A DNA stretch of 64,000 nt from an uncultured Actinomycetes bacterium (GTDB lineage: Bacteria; Actinomycetota; Actinomycetes; S36-B12; UBA10799), in NCBI GenBank assembly GCA_946803585.1, contig CAMPEQ010000007.1, forward strand, positions 342,451 to 406,450, in the 5' to 3' direction. The position numbers were made by a program, and so were the translations under genes. Under the pieces are notes generated by a model, which saw nothing but the letters and a program-made list of their open reading frames with translations, was not told the origin of the DNA and made no database searches. This document shows, one piece after another, positions 26,165-35,203 of this stretch. Position 1 is the first letter of the stretch, and each line of letters starts with the position of its first letter.

Positions 26165-27280
26165 CTAGATTCCGCCGGTTCGTGCCTGTCGGGCGCGCCA
26201 CCAAACGAATGTCCCGACTCCCAAGAGCACTTGCGGGATAAACGAAGCAGCACGCCAGACCAAGTCTGCGGCAAGGGCAGTCGATTCGTCTAGACCAAAC
26301 GTAACAAGGAGCCCGATCAGAACCGCATCAACGGTGCCAAGCCCCCCTGGAGTGGCAGGAATCATACTGGCCAGTCGAGAAATCGCGAACGCGGCGAACG
26401 CCGCCCAGATCGTGAAACCAGTAGCTCGATCCCCGCCAACGGCCCGAATCGATATGAAGAGAATCATGAACTGCGCCAAGCTCACTAGGACATTCGAGAC
26501 CGTAATCCACAACCAGTGAGCGCGAACCACGTCGACGATCTCACCGCGAAAGTGCATGATCGCGTCCGTGATGTCCGGCTCTGACTTCATCCGCTTTGTC
26601 ACCGGATGTGCGATCTTCGTCGCGATGCGACCAACCGCTAACGCGCTCTTCTCACTGCGCAGAATGAGCCACAGCACTACGACCGCAGCGACGATGCTCG
26701 CGAGTCCGACGAGCCCAGCGACGACCCACGCCTGTTGAACCTGTCCGGTCGCGACGGCGGCGAGAACCCCGAATATTGGCAAGCCGAGCGTGATGAAAAC
26801 GCTCCACACACTGGTTACTGCGATTCCCGTCGTAGCAACCGAACCGGGTACGCGATACGAGTAGAGCATTCCGTACTGCAACGCCAGGCCGACTGCGCCG
26901 CCAGCAGGGACCGCATTGCTGATCGTGTAGGAAGTTTGTCGGATGACGAACGCCGGGCCGTAGCGCAGCCCTGGGATAGCTGCTTGATACGGCAAGACGT
27001 AGACGAGGATGGTCACGATGACGGATATCGAAAGGGCGACTAGCCAGCCCACCGACATGTTCTTAATGGACTCAAGCGCAACGTTGTAGTCACCGAACTT
27101 CGGGATTAGCCCGAGAAAGACCACTGCTAGCACGATCAACGTGACAATGCCGCCGATAATCGTCTTCTTCTTACTTAGCGTCGCTGTCCGCGGCGGGCCT
27201 TCTTCGAGCTCCTTGCTCAGCTCGCTGGCCATACCCGCAGGTGGGATGTACGCAGGACGCGGCTGCTTTGCCGACACCAT
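26165..27280 (-). CDS. Lysylphosphatidylglycerol-synthase-type transmembrane (flippase-like, UPF0104) protein
   Basis: About 371 residues with a 30-residue cytosolic N-terminus and roughly eight membrane helices. Family marks are VLPYQAAIPGLRYGPAFVIR, TSYTISNAVPAGGAVGLALQ and the C-terminal ISRLASMIPATPGGLGTVDA. This domain forms the flippase half of MprF; stand-alone versions are thought to move or bind lipids, and no synthase domain is attached here. ATG 27280 starts 4 bp after the stop of the small gene upstream, which argues for coupling and against TTG 27313. The transported lipid cannot be predicted. Confidence 0.85.
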   Translation of the reverse strand: MVSAKQPRPAYIPPAGMASELSKELEEGPPRTATLSKKKTIIGGIVTLIVLAVVFLGLIPKFGDYNVALESIKNMSVGWLVALSISVIVTILVYVLPYQAAIPGLRYGPAFVIRQTSYTISNAVPAGGAVGLALQYGMLYSYRVPGSVATTGIAVTSVWSVFITLGLPIFGVLAAVATGQVQQAWVVAGLVGLASIVAAVVVLWLILRSEKSALAVGRIATKIAHPVTKRMKSEPDITDAIMHFRGEIVDVVRAHWLWITVSNVLVSLAQFMILFISIRAVGGDRATGFTIWAAFAAFAISRLASMIPATPGGLGTVDAVLIGLLVTFGLDESTALAADLVWRAASFIPQVLLGVGTFVWWRARQARTGGI

Positions 27281-27284
27281 AGTT

Positions 27285-27563
27285 CTAGGAAATCCCGTAG
27301 TCCGCGTCAGCAATAGCGGCTATCGCTTGCTCGACCGAGAAATCCGCTGACCCAGGAATGACTGGTACGAATCCGATCAATACGCCGTCTTGCACGACTT
27401 GGGCCTCAAGGCCTGCTGCGCCATCAGCGTCCCAGATCGCGTCAGCCCCACTAGGCAGGACGACACGGATTCCGAACCGATTGACACCAGCATGATGGAC
27501 ATGGGCGAACACGTGACGAGCACGAAGCCCCTCAACGGCTTTCTCAGCATCTTCTTTGCGCAC
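27285..27563 (-). CDS. Small conserved-looking protein, unknown
   Basis: 92 residues, GTG start: MRKEDAEKAVEGLRARHVFA, then HVHHAGVNRFGIRVVLPSGA, ending AIAAIADADYGIS. A compact alpha/beta composition with a His-rich patch at 22-25. I do not recognise the family. It is probably real: the frame uses normal codons, and its stop sits 4 bp before the flippase-like gene, with which it is likely cotranscribed. It is divergent from the hydrolase at 27.65 kb. Confidence 0.6.
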   Translation of the reverse strand: MRKEDAEKAVEGLRARHVFAHVHHAGVNRFGIRVVLPSGADAIWDADGAAGLEAQVVQDGVLIGFVPVIPGSADFSVEQAIAAIADADYGIS

Positions 27564-27653
27564 GCGACCATTCTGGCAGGCTTGGGCCCGTGAGGGTTAG
27601 TCACGGGCTTTCGGGCAATCAAGAGTTGCGCTGCGGAGGGCTGTGCATGACGA

Positions 27654-28382
27654 ATGCATGCTGCTTCTGATGGATCCCACAAAAAGCGATTGGATGAGGC
27701 CGTGACGACCCCTCGTACCTCAGATAACGGTGCACTGATCTTTCTGCGAGGGTTCACTACCCCGGCTAGTTCATATCGAGATCTCCTCGCCGAGACAAAT
27801 ATGCAGACCGTTGCTGTGCCACATCTCTATCGGGTTGGTCCGCGTGTTCTGTCGGGTCAATACAGCGTCGTGGACGAGGCGACCGACGCGGCAAACTTCG
27901 TCGAGACTGTGACCACTGAGCCCGTTTGGCTCGCAGGACACTCACGGGGTGGACACGCCGCGTTGCTAGCTGCGCTGTCACTCAGCCAACGAGGCCTCCC
28001 TGTGGCCGGTCTGATTCTGGTCGATCCGGTAAGCACCGGACCGATGTTCCCGCACAGAGTCCCGAGCTCGCCGGCCACCGTCAGCGCTCACCCCCCACTA
28101 GTTATCGGTGCGGGCCTAGGAGGCAGATGCGCGCCGAAGAAGCGCAACCATTCGTCCTTTGCCAACGCTCTGCCCGGGGCCCTTCATGTCGTCATCCCGC
28201 ACATGGGCCATGCTGACGTCCTTGTCGGGAAGCCACGCGCTATTGGTCGCAAACTGTGCGGAGGCGGGCCCGATCCCGACGCAATGCGCAATCTCGTCGG
28301 TCGGCTACTCCGTGACTACATTGCCTGCGAGATCAGGACTTCAGACTCTCTTCCACGCGGGGTAACGTGGGGACGCCCGTAA
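27654..28382 (+). CDS. Alpha/beta hydrolase, chlorophyllase/esterase-like
   Basis: 242 residues. Nucleophile elbow GHSRGGHAALLAAL near residues 95-108 (Ser97); a possible acid Asp in ILVDPVSTG near 123; a possible catalytic His in IPHMGHADVLVG near 185. RGFTTPASSYRDLL at the N-terminus would hold the oxyanion-hole loop. The substrate is unknown; likely an ester or lipid. Start is uncertain: ATG 27654 and GTG 27702 are both possible, and a good GGAGGG site at 27635-27640 is better spaced for a 7-codon upstream frame. The last 50 bp overlap the convergent acyltransferase gene, an unusually long tail-to-tail overlap. Confidence 0.75.
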   Translation: MHAASDGSHKKRLDEAVTTPRTSDNGALIFLRGFTTPASSYRDLLAETNMQTVAVPHLYRVGPRVLSGQYSVVDEATDAANFVETVTTEPVWLAGHSRGGHAALLAALSLSQRGLPVAGLILVDPVSTGPMFPHRVPSSPATVSAHPPLVIGAGLGGRCAPKKRNHSSFANALPGALHVVIPHMGHADVLVGKPRAIGRKLCGGGPDPDAMRNLVGRLLRDYIACEIRTSDSLPRGVTWGRP

Positions 28383-29520
28383 CGTCCACGACTGTCCCAT
28401 ACCCAGCTGGCTCGCTGGCAGTCTTCGCGGCCGCCCGCGCCTTGACGCGATCGCGGACTGCATGTGAAATGGGAGTCTCGAGCCAACGGTAACTCGCGGC
28501 AGCTATTCCGACTGTGAGGCCAATGATCACGAGATTCCGCCAGAGATCGTCGGTGACCCCGCCAGTCGCCATCATGACAGGAACGTGGAAAAGGAATATT
28601 CCGTAGGAGCGCAAACCAATCCACACCAGAGCAGCACTCGTGAGAACCGGAGCTGCGAGCTTGGGCGAGTACCAAAGTACGGCGAGCAACAATACGATCG
28701 CTGCAGCAAAGGCTGGCTGCGCCCACGTCGTCATGTGTTCGGTCGTATCGATGAATGTGCGCGTCCCGAGTACAAAGATCGCGACGCCGCAGCCGATCGC
28801 TATCACCAAGGCGTTTTCAACAAGAAAGCGCTTCACCCTGGGGTGGGTAACAGCGATTGCCGCAAATGCGCCCAGGACAATCGCTCCACTACGGGTATCG
28901 ACTCCGTACGCGACCCGCGCATCACTTGCTCCCCCGACCGTCAAGTAGGTCGACCAGATGAAGGACGTCGCGGCGAAAGCGGCGAACACGAGTGCCAGCG
29001 TTCTTCGGCTTCGAAAGCGGAGCATCCATGCCATCAACGGAGCGGCAACTAGGTAGAAGAACTGGTCGATATTCAAGGACCACACCGGGACCAGCTCGTA
29101 GGCCAGAGTCTCGCCGCTAGCGGCGAAGAAGACGAGTGTTTGGCTGAGCGCCGCCCCTACTGTCGCAAGAGCGAATACCGGTTCAACACCGCTTGACGTC
29201 CACCATTGGTGCGTCGCTGCAGCGCTGGCGACCAAGGTCAGAACACATGCCAACAGCAGCGGTGGGAACAATCTCGCGATTCGTTTGAAATAGAAGCCCT
29301 TGACATCAATGAGCTCAGTGCGGTCGTGTTCCTTTAGGAGTAGCGACGTGACAAGGAACCCTGAGATTGCGAAGAAGCCCAGCACGCGGGCCTGGCCACC
29401 CACAAAGAAGTCCGTTAGTTCAAGGTGACCTGCAACCACAACGCAAATCAGCAGTGCTCGCACGCCGTCGAACGGATGGCGTCGCACCGCGTGAGACGAG
29501 ATCGGCAATGCGGTGGGCAT
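28333..29520 (-). CDS. Acyltransferase-3 family membrane protein (OafA/YrhL-like)
   Basis: 395 residues with about ten transmembrane helices. The family's R-x10-H motif is present, Arg21 to His32, in FDGVRALLICVVVAGHLE. VWSLNIDQFFYLVAAPLMAW carries the conserved (S)xExFxY-like motif, with Asp where Glu is usual. The protein probably O-acylates a surface sugar or lipid using cytosolic acyl-CoA. The gene is monocistronic and its end overlaps the hydrolase gene on the other strand. A second protein with this domain lies at 35.2-37.9 kb but is unrelated in its other parts. Confidence 0.88.
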   Translation of the reverse strand: MPTALPISSHAVRRHPFDGVRALLICVVVAGHLELTDFFVGGQARVLGFFAISGFLVTSLLLKEHDRTELIDVKGFYFKRIARLFPPLLLACVLTLVASAAATHQWWTSSGVEPVFALATVGAALSQTLVFFAASGETLAYELVPVWSLNIDQFFYLVAAPLMAWMLRFRSRRTLALVFAAFAATSFIWSTYLTVGGASDARVAYGVDTRSGAIVLGAFAAIAVTHPRVKRFLVENALVIAIGCGVAIFVLGTRTFIDTTEHMTTWAQPAFAAAIVLLLAVLWYSPKLAAPVLTSAALVWIGLRSYGIFLFHVPVMMATGGVTDDLWRNLVIIGLTVGIAAASYRWLETPISHAVRDRVKARAAAKTASEPAGYGTVVDVTGVPTLPRVEESLKS

Positions 29521-29636
29521 AAGAGAGTAAGGATACCCCGCGATCTTCTCCCTAAAGCTCTAACGTGCCCGGGAACACACCCACGTCCGCGTCCGCTTGG
29601 GCGCCTGGCCGGGGGTCCGGGCGATTAATCCTCAAC

Positions 29637-30302
29637 TCAGCGTTCGGCCGCCAAGCCGAGAACGAACTCCGGTGTCACAGCGGAGATATCGTCGACCACC
29701 GAATCCGCGAGTTCCAACGCATCCGGCGCGGGCGGATAGTCTCGATTCGGCACAGCAATCACCAGCATCCCCGCCGCGTGTGCCGAACGGAGTCCGTTAC
29801 TGGAATCCTCCACCGCGATCGCGCAGCTCGGGTCGACCCCTAGTTTTCTTGCGACTTCTTCATAGACAACCGGTGATGGCTTTCCCGCGGCAACCTCCTC
29901 CGTCGAGAGGGTGCTCGCGAACGCGTTCTCGAGATCTGCAGCGCGTAAGACAACGTCGATCAGGGACCGAGATGACGACGAAGCCAATCCGATCGGCCAG
30001 TGCTGTGCAAGCAACCGAATCGTTTGCACCGCACCAGGAATCAGCGGTAGGTCGACGGCGTACTTCTCAGCCATCCGGTCCAGCACCTCAGTAGCGAGCA
30101 CCTCTGGAGGAGTATCGATACCCACCACGTCTGCGAGGTACCCCGCCCACTCCGGGGTACTCATCCCTTGCATCGCGCTCGTCGCCTCAGGCGGCCACTC
30201 ACAGCCCCGATCGCTCGCTAGCGCGCGGCGCACCTGGTCCCACAAGTGTTCTGATTCGATAATTACACCATCCATGTCGAAGACGATCGCCTCAATGGAC
30301 AT
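29637..30302 (-). CDS. HAD-superfamily phosphatase (beta-phosphoglucomutase/hexitol-phosphatase-like)
   Basis: 221 residues from ATG 30302, which has GAAGGA seven bases upstream; ATG 30326 lacks one. Motif I is IVFDMDGVIIES with nucleophile Asp9 and Asp11, motif II is LASSSSRSLIDVVL, motif III includes KPSPVVYEEVA, and motif IV is IAVEDSSNGLRSA. The cap and the DMDG motif fit the subfamily of sugar phosphatases and beta-phosphoglucomutases. The exact substrate is not deducible. It stands alone on the - strand, divergent from the AIM24 gene. Confidence 0.88.
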   Translation of the reverse strand: MSIEAIVFDMDGVIIESEHLWDQVRRALASDRGCEWPPEATSAMQGMSTPEWAGYLADVVGIDTPPEVLATEVLDRMAEKYAVDLPLIPGAVQTIRLLAQHWPIGLASSSSRSLIDVVLRAADLENAFASTLSTEEVAAGKPSPVVYEEVARKLGVDPSCAIAVEDSSNGLRSAHAAGMLVIAVPNRDYPPAPDALELADSVVDDISAVTPEFVLGLAAER

Positions 30303-30437
30303 ACCGGTTCCTTCTCGCGCAGCCATATGGCTACGCTAAACAAAGACAGGCCGTCAGTGCCGATCGAATGGCGAGATTGCTGGCTTTAACTGCACGCAAC
30401 GCGTTCGTGATCGGCCCCTACCTGATAGGAACCCGCC

Positions 30438-31124
30438 ATGCAGATCGAAGTACGCCACTCTCCCGCCTTCGCCGCCGCTCGGATTCTGCTCGATCCTGGC
30501 GAGGCTGTGAACGCTGAATCCGGCGCGATGGCAATGATGTCGTTTGGCGTGACTGTCGAGGCCGCGATGCAGGGCGGGTTCATGAAAGCCCTCAAGCGCT
30601 CGACTCTCGGTGGCGAATCACTATTCGTCAGCAAGTTCACAGCGCATCCCGAGTATGCGAGCTGGGTCGACGTCGCGGCCCGACTCCCCGGCGACGTTGC
30701 CGTCATTGCGATCACAGCCGACCGACCCCTCGTACTAACCAAAGGCTCCTGGCTTGCCAGCGATGTTCATCTCGAGATGGACACAAAATGGGGCGGCAAA
30801 TCCATGTTCTTCGGTAGCGAGGGTGGCTTCGTCGTTCACTTCGCGGGCACCGGACAGGTGGTTGCGTCGGCTTACGGAGCCCTCGACCTGATTGATCTGC
30901 CCGCCGGGCAAGGATTCACAATCGACACCGGACACCTCGTGGCCTACGACGCCGGGATGAATGTCAAGGTCCGAAAAGTGAGCAAAGGGTGGATCACTTC
31001 AGCAAAGACCGGGGAAGCCCTCGTTATGGACATCCAGGGGCCGGGACGCGTCTGGACACAGACCCGTAACCAAACTGATCTCATCGACTGGCTCGCCAAC
31101 GTCTTGCCATTCACCCGCAACTAA
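30438..31124 (+). CDS. AIM24/TIGR00266 family protein
   Basis: 228 residues of mostly beta structure. MQIEVRHSPAFAAARILLDP, ESGAMAMMSFGV and the C-terminal GEALVMDIQGPGRVWTQTRN are typical of the TIGR00266/AIM24 family, which forms a TRAP-like double-stranded beta-helix. The yeast homologue affects mitochondrial inner-membrane architecture; bacterial roles are not established. Its ATG follows TAGGAACCCGCC, a modest ribosome site. It is directly followed, with no gap (TAA then GTG), by the flavin monooxygenase gene, so the two are presumably coexpressed. Confidence 0.88.
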   Translation: MQIEVRHSPAFAAARILLDPGEAVNAESGAMAMMSFGVTVEAAMQGGFMKALKRSTLGGESLFVSKFTAHPEYASWVDVAARLPGDVAVIAITADRPLVLTKGSWLASDVHLEMDTKWGGKSMFFGSEGGFVVHFAGTGQVVASAYGALDLIDLPAGQGFTIDTGHLVAYDAGMNVKVRKVSKGWITSAKTGEALVMDIQGPGRVWTQTRNQTDLIDWLANVLPFTRN

Positions 31125-32669
31125 GTGAGCAGCCCTACCGCACGAGCGGATTCGCAGGCGGACATCGAGCACGTAGATGTCCTGATAGTTGGCGCCGGGT
31201 TGTCGGGTATTGGGGCCGCCTACCGACTCCAAACCATGTGTCCAAACAAGAGCTACGCGATCCTTGAGGCCCGTTCGGCAATGGGAGGAACGTGGGATCA
31301 GTTCCGATATCCGGGGGTACGTTCTGACTCGGATATGTTCACCTTGGGTTACCCCTTCGAGCCATGGACTGACCCAAAATCAGTTGCCGACGGCTCGGAG
31401 ATCCTGGCTTACCTCACCCAAACTGCTGAGAAGTACGGGATCGACCGGCGAATCCGCTATGACCAGCGCGTAGTACACGCGAGCTGGTCCTCCGAGGATG
31501 CGAAGTGGACTGTGCAGGTCCGCCAGCCCAACCGCGAGACAGCTGTTATGACATGCAGTTTCCTCTACATGTGCACCGGCTACTTCAGTTACCGGGCTGC
31601 CCACAAGCCAGCCTTCGCTGGTGTCGAGGACTTCCAAGGGAAGATCGTTCATCCTCAGTGGTGGCCTACCGACTTGGACTACACAAACAAGCAACTGGTT
31701 GTCATCGGCAGTGGGGCTACCGCGGTTACTCTGGTTCCGGCGATTGCTCAGCGCAGCGCCCACGTCACGATGCTGCAACGGTCGCCGAGCTACATAGCCA
31801 CCCTCGCCACGGTTGATCCGGTCGCCGGGAAGATCCGCGAACTACTCCCCGACCAGATGGCGCATCACGTGATCCGTGCCAAGAACGCCGCATTCAATCA
31901 GGGCCTCTACGATTTCTGTCGACACTCTCCAAAGCTGGCGCGCAGGTTCCTACAAACAGCGGTGGGCAAACAGCTCGGAAGTAGCCGGGAAGTCGACGCA
32001 CACTTCACTCCCACATACGAGCCGTGGGATCAGCGACTATGTCTTGCCCCCGATGGCGATCTGTTTGCCGCAATTCGATCAGGGGATGCCTCCGTTGTCA
32101 CCGATCAGATCGAGCGCTTCACCGCCGACGGGATCCAAACCGTTTCTGGTCGACATCTACCCGCGGACATCGTCGTAACTGCCACCGGGCTCCAGCTGGT
32201 ATCCGCGGGTGAGATCGGCATGACGGTCGACGAGGTCGATGTGGCACCGGGTTCTGGAGTCGTCTACCGAGGATTGATGTCTAGCGATATTCCGAACTTC
32301 GCTTCATGTGTCGGCTACACGAACGCCTCGTGGACGTTGAGAGCAGATCTGTCATCGAGGTTCGTTTGTCGGTTCCTCAACTACCTCGATCAGCACAACT
32401 ACGACTATGGAGTTCCCTTCATCGGCGACCCGAAGATGGAACTGCGCCCAATAATTGATCTCACGTCCGGCTACGTCCAGCGGGTAGTGGATTTCCTACC
32501 GCGACAGGGAACCCGGTCTCCGTGGTTGCTGCGGCAGAACTACTTTCTGGACTCACTATCGGTGAGGTTTGGTCGGATCGACCGCAACATGCGGTTCGGG
32601 AGGAAGCGACGTCCCTCGTCCCGGCCAGCGGTCGTAGCGACCGAGCCACCCGAACAGATGCTGGCGTAG
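31125..32669 (+). CDS. Flavin-containing monooxygenase (Baeyer-Villiger type)
   Basis: 514 residues. FAD site VLIVGAGLSGIGAAYRLQ near 19-36; MGGTWDQFRYPGVRSDSDMF near 57-76, characteristic of Baeyer-Villiger and mycobacterial EthA/Rv0892-like enzymes; the fingerprint FQGKIVHPQWWP near 170; NADPH site VVIGSGATAVTLVPAI near 191. The C-terminal half holds IVVTATGLQL. It uses NADPH and O2 to oxygenate ketones or heteroatoms; the substrate is unknown. GTG 31125 abuts the preceding stop. It is the last gene of a two-gene unit; the ABC exporter starts 68 bp later. Confidence 0.9.
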   Translation: MSSPTARADSQADIEHVDVLIVGAGLSGIGAAYRLQTMCPNKSYAILEARSAMGGTWDQFRYPGVRSDSDMFTLGYPFEPWTDPKSVADGSEILAYLTQTAEKYGIDRRIRYDQRVVHASWSSEDAKWTVQVRQPNRETAVMTCSFLYMCTGYFSYRAAHKPAFAGVEDFQGKIVHPQWWPTDLDYTNKQLVVIGSGATAVTLVPAIAQRSAHVTMLQRSPSYIATLATVDPVAGKIRELLPDQMAHHVIRAKNAAFNQGLYDFCRHSPKLARRFLQTAVGKQLGSSREVDAHFTPTYEPWDQRLCLAPDGDLFAAIRSGDASVVTDQIERFTADGIQTVSGRHLPADIVVTATGLQLVSAGEIGMTVDEVDVAPGSGVVYRGLMSSDIPNFASCVGYTNASWTLRADLSSRFVCRFLNYLDQHNYDYGVPFIGDPKMELRPIIDLTSGYVQRVVDFLPRQGTRSPWLLRQNYFLDSLSVRFGRIDRNMRFGRKRRPSSRPAVVATEPPEQMLA

Positions 32670-32737
32670 CCCAAGGAACGGACCAAAGTCCTATACGGCG
32701 CGGACCATTGTCAGCCCCTGGCGATAAAGTCGCGCCC

Positions 32738-33727
32738 ATGACAAACGCAATAGTCGCTGAGGACTTGGTTAAGGTCTACAAGTCGCGGCGAGGATCTCAG
32801 GAAGTGCGCGCCCTAGATGGCGTCAGTCTGACCGTTCCGGAAGGCACCGTCCTGGGCCTCCTCGGACCAAACGGTGCCGGCAAGACGACTACAGTCCGGA
32901 TCCTCACCACGTTGCTGCGCCCTGACGCCGGGTTCGCCACAGTCTCCGGCTACGACGTCGTGAAGCAATCGCGCGATGTCCGCAGCATCATCGGCCTGTC
33001 AGGGCAGTACGCGGCAGTCGATGAGAACCTCACCGGGTGGGAGAACCTGTACATGTTTGGGCGGCTGTACGAGCTACCCAAGGCCAAGACTCGAGAGCGC
33101 GTCGGCGAACTCCTCGAGCAGTTCAACCTCTCCGACGCCGGCGACCGGACCATCAAGACCTACTCCGGTGGTATGCGTAGACGTCTGGATCTCGCTGGCG
33201 CCCTGATTGGAGACCCCCAAGTTCTGTTCCTCGACGAGCCGACAACGGGCCTCGACCCTCGAAGCCGACTTGCTATGTGGGAAGTTATCCGCGGGTTGGT
33301 GAATGCTGGCACCACCTTGCTCCTCACAACGCAGTACTTGGAGGAGGCCGACGAGCTTGCCGACCGAATCGCAGTGGTCGACACAGGGAAGATCATCGCC
33401 GAGGGCACCGCAGATGAGCTCAAGACCCAGGTTGGCGGAGAGCGAGTGGAAATCACACTTGAGGATGCAGGCCGGATAGAGGACGCGAGACGACTTCTCA
33501 GTGCAGTGAGTACAGGTGAGGTCGAGGTCGAGCCCCGCACCAAACGAATTATTTCACCGACTCAGGGCGGGTCCAAACGCCTGCTTGAGGCCGCGCGCAT
33601 CCTCGACGACGAGGGAATCGAAGTGGAGGACATCGGTCTCAGGCGCCCGAGTCTCGACGATGTGTTCCTGACGCTAACTGGTCACAAGGCTGAAGAAGAA
33701 ACCCTCGAGGAGGATGAGAACGCATGA
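32738..33727 (+). CDS. Drr-type ABC exporter, ATP-binding subunit
   Basis: 329 residues from ATG 32738. Walker A GPNGAGKTTT at 43-52, signature YSGGMRRRLDLA near 142, Walker B VLFLDEPTTGLDPRSR near 163, and the H-loop Gln/His region TTQYLEEADELADR. The C-terminal extension with LRRPSLDDVFLTLTGHKAEE is diagnostic of the daunorubicin-resistance DrrA subfamily. It powers export of a lipid or hydrophobic compound with the permease that follows. Stop and next start overlap as ATGA. Coding frame is open upstream to 32522, but that portion is the tail of the monooxygenase read in another frame. Confidence 0.92.
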   Translation: MTNAIVAEDLVKVYKSRRGSQEVRALDGVSLTVPEGTVLGLLGPNGAGKTTTVRILTTLLRPDAGFATVSGYDVVKQSRDVRSIIGLSGQYAAVDENLTGWENLYMFGRLYELPKAKTRERVGELLEQFNLSDAGDRTIKTYSGGMRRRLDLAGALIGDPQVLFLDEPTTGLDPRSRLAMWEVIRGLVNAGTTLLLTTQYLEEADELADRIAVVDTGKIIAEGTADELKTQVGGERVEITLEDAGRIEDARRLLSAVSTGEVEVEPRTKRIISPTQGGSKRLLEAARILDDEGIEVEDIGLRRPSLDDVFLTLTGHKAEEETLEEDENA

Positions 33728-34524
33728 GTGTCCTTGAATCAGGGCCCGTATCTGACGCACTTGTCATAACGTGGCGCAATCTCAAGCGGATCCCACGTAT
33801 CCCTGAGTTAGCGATTTTTGCGATCCTGCAATCGATCATGTTCGTCCTGCTCTTTGCCTTCGTCTTTGGCGGCGCGATTCCGTTGCCAGATGGCGGAAAC
33901 TACAAAGAGTTCCTCATGCCAGGCATCTTTGTACAAACCATCGCCTTCGCCTCCGCAACGACAGCTATCGGGATGGCTGACGACATGGGCAAGGGGCTGA
34001 TCGATCGGTTCCGGTCGCTGCCGATGGCGCGCTCAGCGGTGTTGACCGGCCGAACCGTCGCTGATGTCATCTATCAAGCAGGGATCCTCGTCGTCCTCAT
34101 GCTCGCGGGCTTGGCGGTTGGCTGGCGAGTCAACAACGGGGTTGAGAAGTTCCTGCTAGCGGTACTCCTCTTGCTGGGGTTCGCCTACGTCATGGCATGG
34201 ATTGGTGTCTGGATCGGATTAGCGGTACCCAACACTGAGACCGCACAGCAGTTGACCTTCGTGACGATCTTCCCACTGACTTTCATCTCGAACGTGTTCG
34301 TTCCCCCTGAGTCGCTACCCGCCCTCCTACAGCCAATCGCGGAGTGGAACCCCGTCAGCACCCTGACTGCCTCCTGTCGCGAGCTATTTGGCAATCCAAA
34401 TCCGAATATTGGCGATGGGTTTCCAAGTCAGTATCCGATTGCCGTCACGATTGGTTGGTCCATCCTGCTGATTGCGATCTTCGCCCCACTTGCGGTGCGC
34501 AAGTACCGCAACACCAGTCGCTAG
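33724..34524 (+). CDS. Drr-type ABC exporter, permease subunit
   Basis: 266 residues, six membrane helices. It starts VSDALVITWRNLKRIPRIPE (residues 8-27), the cytoplasmic entry common to DrrB/ABC-2 permeases, and contains PGIFVQTIAFASATTAIGMA with the usual ABC-2 signature, plus FPLTFISNVFVPPESLPALL and NPVSTLTASCRELFG near the end. It forms the membrane channel for the ATPase just upstream, translationally coupled by a 4-bp overlap. It ends 7 bp from the stop of the convergent secreted-protein gene. The substrate is unknown; proximity to the adenylation/acyltransferase fusion invites but does not prove a link. Confidence 0.9.
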   Translation: MSVLESGPVSDALVITWRNLKRIPRIPELAIFAILQSIMFVLLFAFVFGGAIPLPDGGNYKEFLMPGIFVQTIAFASATTAIGMADDMGKGLIDRFRSLPMARSAVLTGRTVADVIYQAGILVVLMLAGLAVGWRVNNGVEKFLLAVLLLLGFAYVMAWIGVWIGLAVPNTETAQQLTFVTIFPLTFISNVFVPPESLPALLQPIAEWNPVSTLTASCRELFGNPNPNIGDGFPSQYPIAVTIGWSILLIAIFAPLAVRKYRNTSR

Positions 34525-34531
34525 TCGATCG

Positions 34532-35203
34532 TCACGTCCCCACGACCTTGAGTCGCACGATCTGTCCGTTCGCCGAGAAGTCGGTGCCGTAGGCCACCTT
34601 CGCCTTGACCTTCACATTCGGATACCCACGCACGGTGACCTTTGGTGTCGCGGAGTAGCCAGATCCCGCCTTCTTGATTGTGATCCGAACAACCTTGCCG
34701 TTCCTTATCTTGACTCGCGCCTTGGCTTTCGTTCGTGGCCACTGTGCACCGTCGGTCCCAAAGTAACGGTAGTAGTCCGATACCTCATCGAGACGTTCAT
34801 TGGTCACACCGTAAGGGCCTAGTGCATCGAGCAGGATCTGCTTGTTGGCTTGTGCCTGACTCGGATCGGGGTCAGAGCCGTCTGGAGTAGGGGTGACTTT
34901 TGAGAACGCATCACGAAAGACCTTCGCCGACACCCCTAGCGCACCAGCGATGAGCTTGACCGGACGACCGTTGTCCTTCTTTGCGGTGCGATATCCACGG
35001 GTGAACTTCACCTTCCGGTTCTGCTTCGCCCGAACTACCGCAGTTGCAGCCGGGGATTGCGTCGCCGAGCTTCCAACCGCTGAACTCACGGCAATCGAGG
35101 CAGGACCGGCAGCTGCGCTCGGCGAGACGAGCGCCCCCGTCGAAACCGTGGCCGTAACTCCAACTAGTACTGCAGATAGTCTGACCGCGCTCTTGAGTGC
35201 CAT
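34532..35203 (-). CDS. Secreted basic protein with a GSGYSATPKVTV-type beta repeat, unknown function
   Basis: 223 residues from ATG 35203, backed by GGAGG five to six bases upstream. A signal peptide (MALKSAVRLSAVLVGVTATV to about residue 31, AAAG) precedes a Lys/Arg-rich mature protein. Residues about 160-195 read RVKIRNGKVVRITIKKAGSG, then YSATPKVTVRGYP, a copy of the NGKV..ITI..GGSGYT.AP.VTI unit found in some phage-tail and surface proteins. The start lies 40 bp inside the end of the adenylation-carrier-acyltransferase gene, so the two should be coupled and under the same iron box. It might be a surface partner or target of that enzyme; this is inference only. Confidence 0.75.
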   Translation of the reverse strand: MALKSAVRLSAVLVGVTATVSTGALVSPSAAAGPASIAVSSAVGSSATQSPAATAVVRAKQNRKVKFTRGYRTAKKDNGRPVKLIAGALGVSAKVFRDAFSKVTPTPDGSDPDPSQAQANKQILLDALGPYGVTNERLDEVSDYYRYFGTDGAQWPRTKAKARVKIRNGKVVRITIKKAGSGYSATPKVTVRGYPNVKVKAKVAYGTDFSANGQIVRLKVVGT

